Positions 7,801 through 8,483 of a DNA stretch of 8,483 nucleotides are shown here, piece by piece (the stretch's first letter is position 1; the number at the start of each line of letters is the position of its first letter). The DNA comes from CAYJAZ01 sp964369185 (GTDB lineage: Bacteria > Desulfobacterota > Desulfovibrionia > Desulfovibrionales > Desulfovibrionaceae). The DNA lies in contig CAYJEN010000061.1 of NCBI GenBank assembly GCA_964369185.1, forward strand, positions 1 through 8,483. Reading direction: 5' to 3'. The notes under the pieces are model-generated. The model was given only the letters and a program-made list of their open reading frames with translations. It had not been told where the DNA came from and did no database searches. Both the position numbers and the translations under genes were made by a program.

Positions 7801-8378
7801 ATGATGAAGAAGATCCTGCTGTTGTGTGGGCGATTCTATGTACTATCTTCACCGGACAAAAATTCGGTAAGAAAGTTGGATTCTGTGGTCAAGGTGTATC
7901 TAACTCATTGATTATACGTGGTCTTGTTGGTATTGCCGGTATCGTATCCGCCTCTGTTGTGCCGGATACCTACTATCAAACAAAATTTGATATGGCAGAA
8001 GTTGAAGCTCTCAACTTACAAGCTAAAGATCTTGGTAACTGGCTTATCGTTCGTCATACAGCACGCCTCCGTAAGATTATGGAACAAAACGGTTATGAGC
8101 ATATCTTGAAAAAATACACAACAGCTGAAGATATGCGTGAATGGTATGAAGGCGAATCCGCAAGACTTCACGAAGAATTACGCAAAGCTCTTTCAACTCC
8201 GAAAGAAGTAAAAGCTCGTAATGAAGTTGCTAAATTCAGAGCTACCTTCCATAAAGCTGCAATCTACGCTTCTTGGAACTGGAACGAAACCGTTGAAGAT
8301 GCCCTCCATCAATCAGGTTTCAAAAACTTTGAAGAACAAGAAAAAGCACTCGAAGAACAAAGAACAAAATCTTGGTAG
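4824..8378 (+). CDS. PEP synthase-related protein (PEP/pyruvate-binding, phosphohistidine enzyme), enlarged form
   Basis: The 1184-residue protein is expected to make PEP from pyruvate and ATP, releasing AMP and phosphate, through a phosphohistidine swivel domain. The N-terminal nucleotide-binding part (about 35-430) has LVGGKN, AVRSSAAGED with Arg198, and VQARPET around Arg426. The swivel domain (about 455-545) has GGDTSHAAI with catalytic His522; Thr520, two residues before it, matches the threonine phosphorylated by PEP synthase regulatory proteins in relatives. The PEP-binding barrel has GLLRAEFML (612-620), HPRAL (626-630), KPIVYRTTDFKSNEYRNLLGG (from 849), SIGSNDMTQ and GFCGQG with the expected acid/base Cys1021. 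Ordinary PEP synthases are about 790 residues. The excess is an insertion inside the barrel (about 640-815) and a helical tail (about 1090-1184). After Cys1021 the usual PSDHP reads VSNSL. Arginine codons are mostly CGT, as in pyc. The family is certain; activity and direction are inferred, and I leave out a ppsA symbol because of the divergence. Confidence 0.9.
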   Translation: MAKAQQTSLGSVEELKQKLILTGAEIKAIGEEAEILVGGKNYNTALIHEVENVSTPQFRAISSICFHKLLDEAKVNAALIRSIIEREYSRIDWNDPEINKDSEFLQKLVRTFAKEIRTADEEVKDAKKIPLRMFVNNVVEGFATSQEVIDQLRKRSVLVQSAILSVDMPKVVEDAVKNAYLEICKEAGEATDVPVAVRSSAAGEDSRKKAFAGLQDTYLNMVGPEKVALAYHWDCASAYNLRSMTYRREAIRDGITKSEETGDIEIAILAKKEWAIENTSLSVCMMRMINPVIAGTAFSADTATGCRGTLRKDLVSIDASYGLGEAIVGGMVTPDKFYVFQRDDGNEVVIRNLGHKGMKIVYDEKLGGTKKVNVPHSEIYKWALTIPQAEQIARCVRTITEAYGGMIMDTEFCIDGKGQLWFVQARPETRWNEEFELHPDTIFMRRLEVDPQALATAEVLLEGNGASRGAGQGKVKYLRSALELNKINKGDILAAERTDPDMVPGMRVASAILADVGGDTSHAAITSRELGIPAVIGIQRAEAIRALDGQDVTVDGTSGTVYRGLLPLFDVGGEMDLAQLPQTKTKVGLVLADVNQSLFLSRLRNVEDFEVGLLRAEFMLGNISVHPRALEAYDNGTLQEHVDNKHAELEQKLSAAVREQLAAGLISLDIKIREYVGSITGLAYEIEQLVKTEVSGAENVLAQQRQLRELEHKLNEHMDYASKHLDALRTTTKLNKHIRYIYGFEEELPFLPNTEEGNARRKVIEREIAIIAQRNEENPVVGQVIRQIKALRREVAMKGGMMHEMDELRATPEKITEIIKSRGFRNGKEHYIQTLSQSLALFAMAFYGKPIVYRTTDFKSNEYRNLLGGNLFEAFEDNPMLGWRGVSRQIHDWEIEAFKLARGVYGGSNLQMMLPFVRTIEEARSMKLYLSSVHNLVSGEDGLKIIQMSEIPSNAILARQFIQEFDGFSIGSNDMTQMVLATDRDNAALSHIYDEEDPAVVWAILCTIFTGQKFGKKVGFCGQGVSNSLIIRGLVGIAGIVSASVVPDTYYQTKFDMAEVEALNLQAKDLGNWLIVRHTARLRKIMEQNGYEHILKKYTTAEDMREWYEGESARLHEELRKALSTPKEVKARNEVAKFRATFHKAAIYASWNWNETVEDALHQSGFKNFEEQEKALEEQRTKSW
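6740..7270 (+). other. Helical, coiled-coil-like insertion inside the PEP-binding domain
   Basis: In E. coli-type PEP synthase about 50 residues separate HPRAL from the KPVIVR strand. Here about 216 residues (633-848) do so. The extra part is rich in Glu, Lys, Gln, Leu and Ala, with long stretches free of proline and glycine (for example around residues 696-735), which suggests antiparallel helices. The boundaries are approximate. The reading frame and codon use are continuous with the rest of the gene, so this is not a recent DNA insertion. Confidence 0.65.
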
Positions 8379-8386
8379 TTTTCTTT

Positions 8387-8404
8387 TTTGTCTCCGACGG
8401 GCAA
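8387..8404 (+). repeat. Right copy of the 18-bp inverted repeat
   Basis: Starts nine bases after the TAG stop (8376-8378), inside a T-rich run, and is the exact reverse complement of 1-18. Its G/C-rich core (TCTCCGACGGGC) stands out from the surrounding AT-rich DNA. It overlaps the first bases of the hairpin at 8401-8423. Confidence 0.85.
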
Positions 8405-8440
8405 AGGGAATGATTCCCTTTGCAAACCCCTTTTCTTTTT
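8401..8440 (+). terminator. Probable operon-end hairpin (rho-independent-like)
   Basis: Bases 8401-8410 (GCAAAGGGAA) pair perfectly with 8414-8423 around a TGA loop, giving a 10-bp stem. A T-rich stretch follows, but only after AAACCCC (first T at 8431), so it is not a textbook terminator with an immediate T-run. Its position 22 bases after the last stop codon supports a 3'-end role. It may equally be part of a dispersed repeat module. Confidence 0.6.
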
Positions 8441-8461
8441 CTCTCGTTCCTCGAGAAAAAG
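8435..8461 (+). repeat. Second hairpin downstream of the operon
   Basis: CTTTTTCTC at 8435-8443 is the exact reverse complement of 8453-8461, with a nine-base loop. On the plus strand no T-run follows. The rest of the window (8462-8483) ends in a run of seven A and shows no gene. Confidence 0.6.
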
Positions 8462-8483
8462 GGAAAGTGTGTTTACAAAAAAA

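Noticed and set aside
1..8404. Composite transposon or insertion element bounded by the 18-bp inverted repeats
   Set aside because: There is no transposase or recombinase inside, the cargo is core metabolism in an apparently ancestral order, and no target-site duplication can be seen because the left end is the window edge.
8465..8483. Terminal run of A as a poly(A) tail or a minus-strand terminator T-run
   Set aside because: Only seven A are present at the cut edge. On the minus strand the T-run would come before the hairpins, not after them.

Overview
The window is an AT-rich, fully coding stretch with three plus-strand genes in tandem: a biotin-protein ligase (61-966), a full-length pyruvate carboxylase (about 1021-4737) and a large protein related to phosphoenolpyruvate (PEP) synthase (4824-8378). 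A structured, repeat-like 3' region follows. Gaps between genes are short (54 and 86 bases), every gene has its own Shine-Dalgarno sequence, and I see no convincing internal promoter or terminator. I read it as one operon.

Organism: the order birA - pyc - PEP synthase-related gene, and the unusual shape of the last two proteins, match what I remember of Desulfovibrio (the D. vulgaris locus around DVU1833-DVU1835, recalled rather than looked up). The base composition is much lower in G+C than classical Desulfovibrio. A low-G+C member of the Desulfovibrionaceae, for example a gut or host-associated lineage, is the best guess. I cannot assign a genus.

How the genes work together: the ligase attaches biotin to a lysine near the C terminus of pyruvate carboxylase. 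The carboxylase makes oxaloacetate from pyruvate and bicarbonate with ATP. The PEP synthase-like protein would make PEP from pyruvate with ATP. The operon therefore encodes both ATP-driven exits from pyruvate toward C4 acids and gluconeogenesis, plus the enzyme that activates one of them. This suits an organism living on lactate or pyruvate.

Unusual points: an exact 18-bp inverted repeat sits at the two ends of the window (1-18 and 8387-8404). The right copy runs into a strong hairpin. The carboxylase has a four-cysteine zinc-ribbon-like tail and a biotin site with MKQ in place of MKM. The PEP synthase-like protein carries an inserted helical segment of about 160-190 residues and a long C-terminal extension. 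The ligase gene differs sharply from its neighbours in codon use and contains A8 and A9 runs. I found no tRNA, rRNA, CRISPR array, transposase or clearly new multi-gene system.
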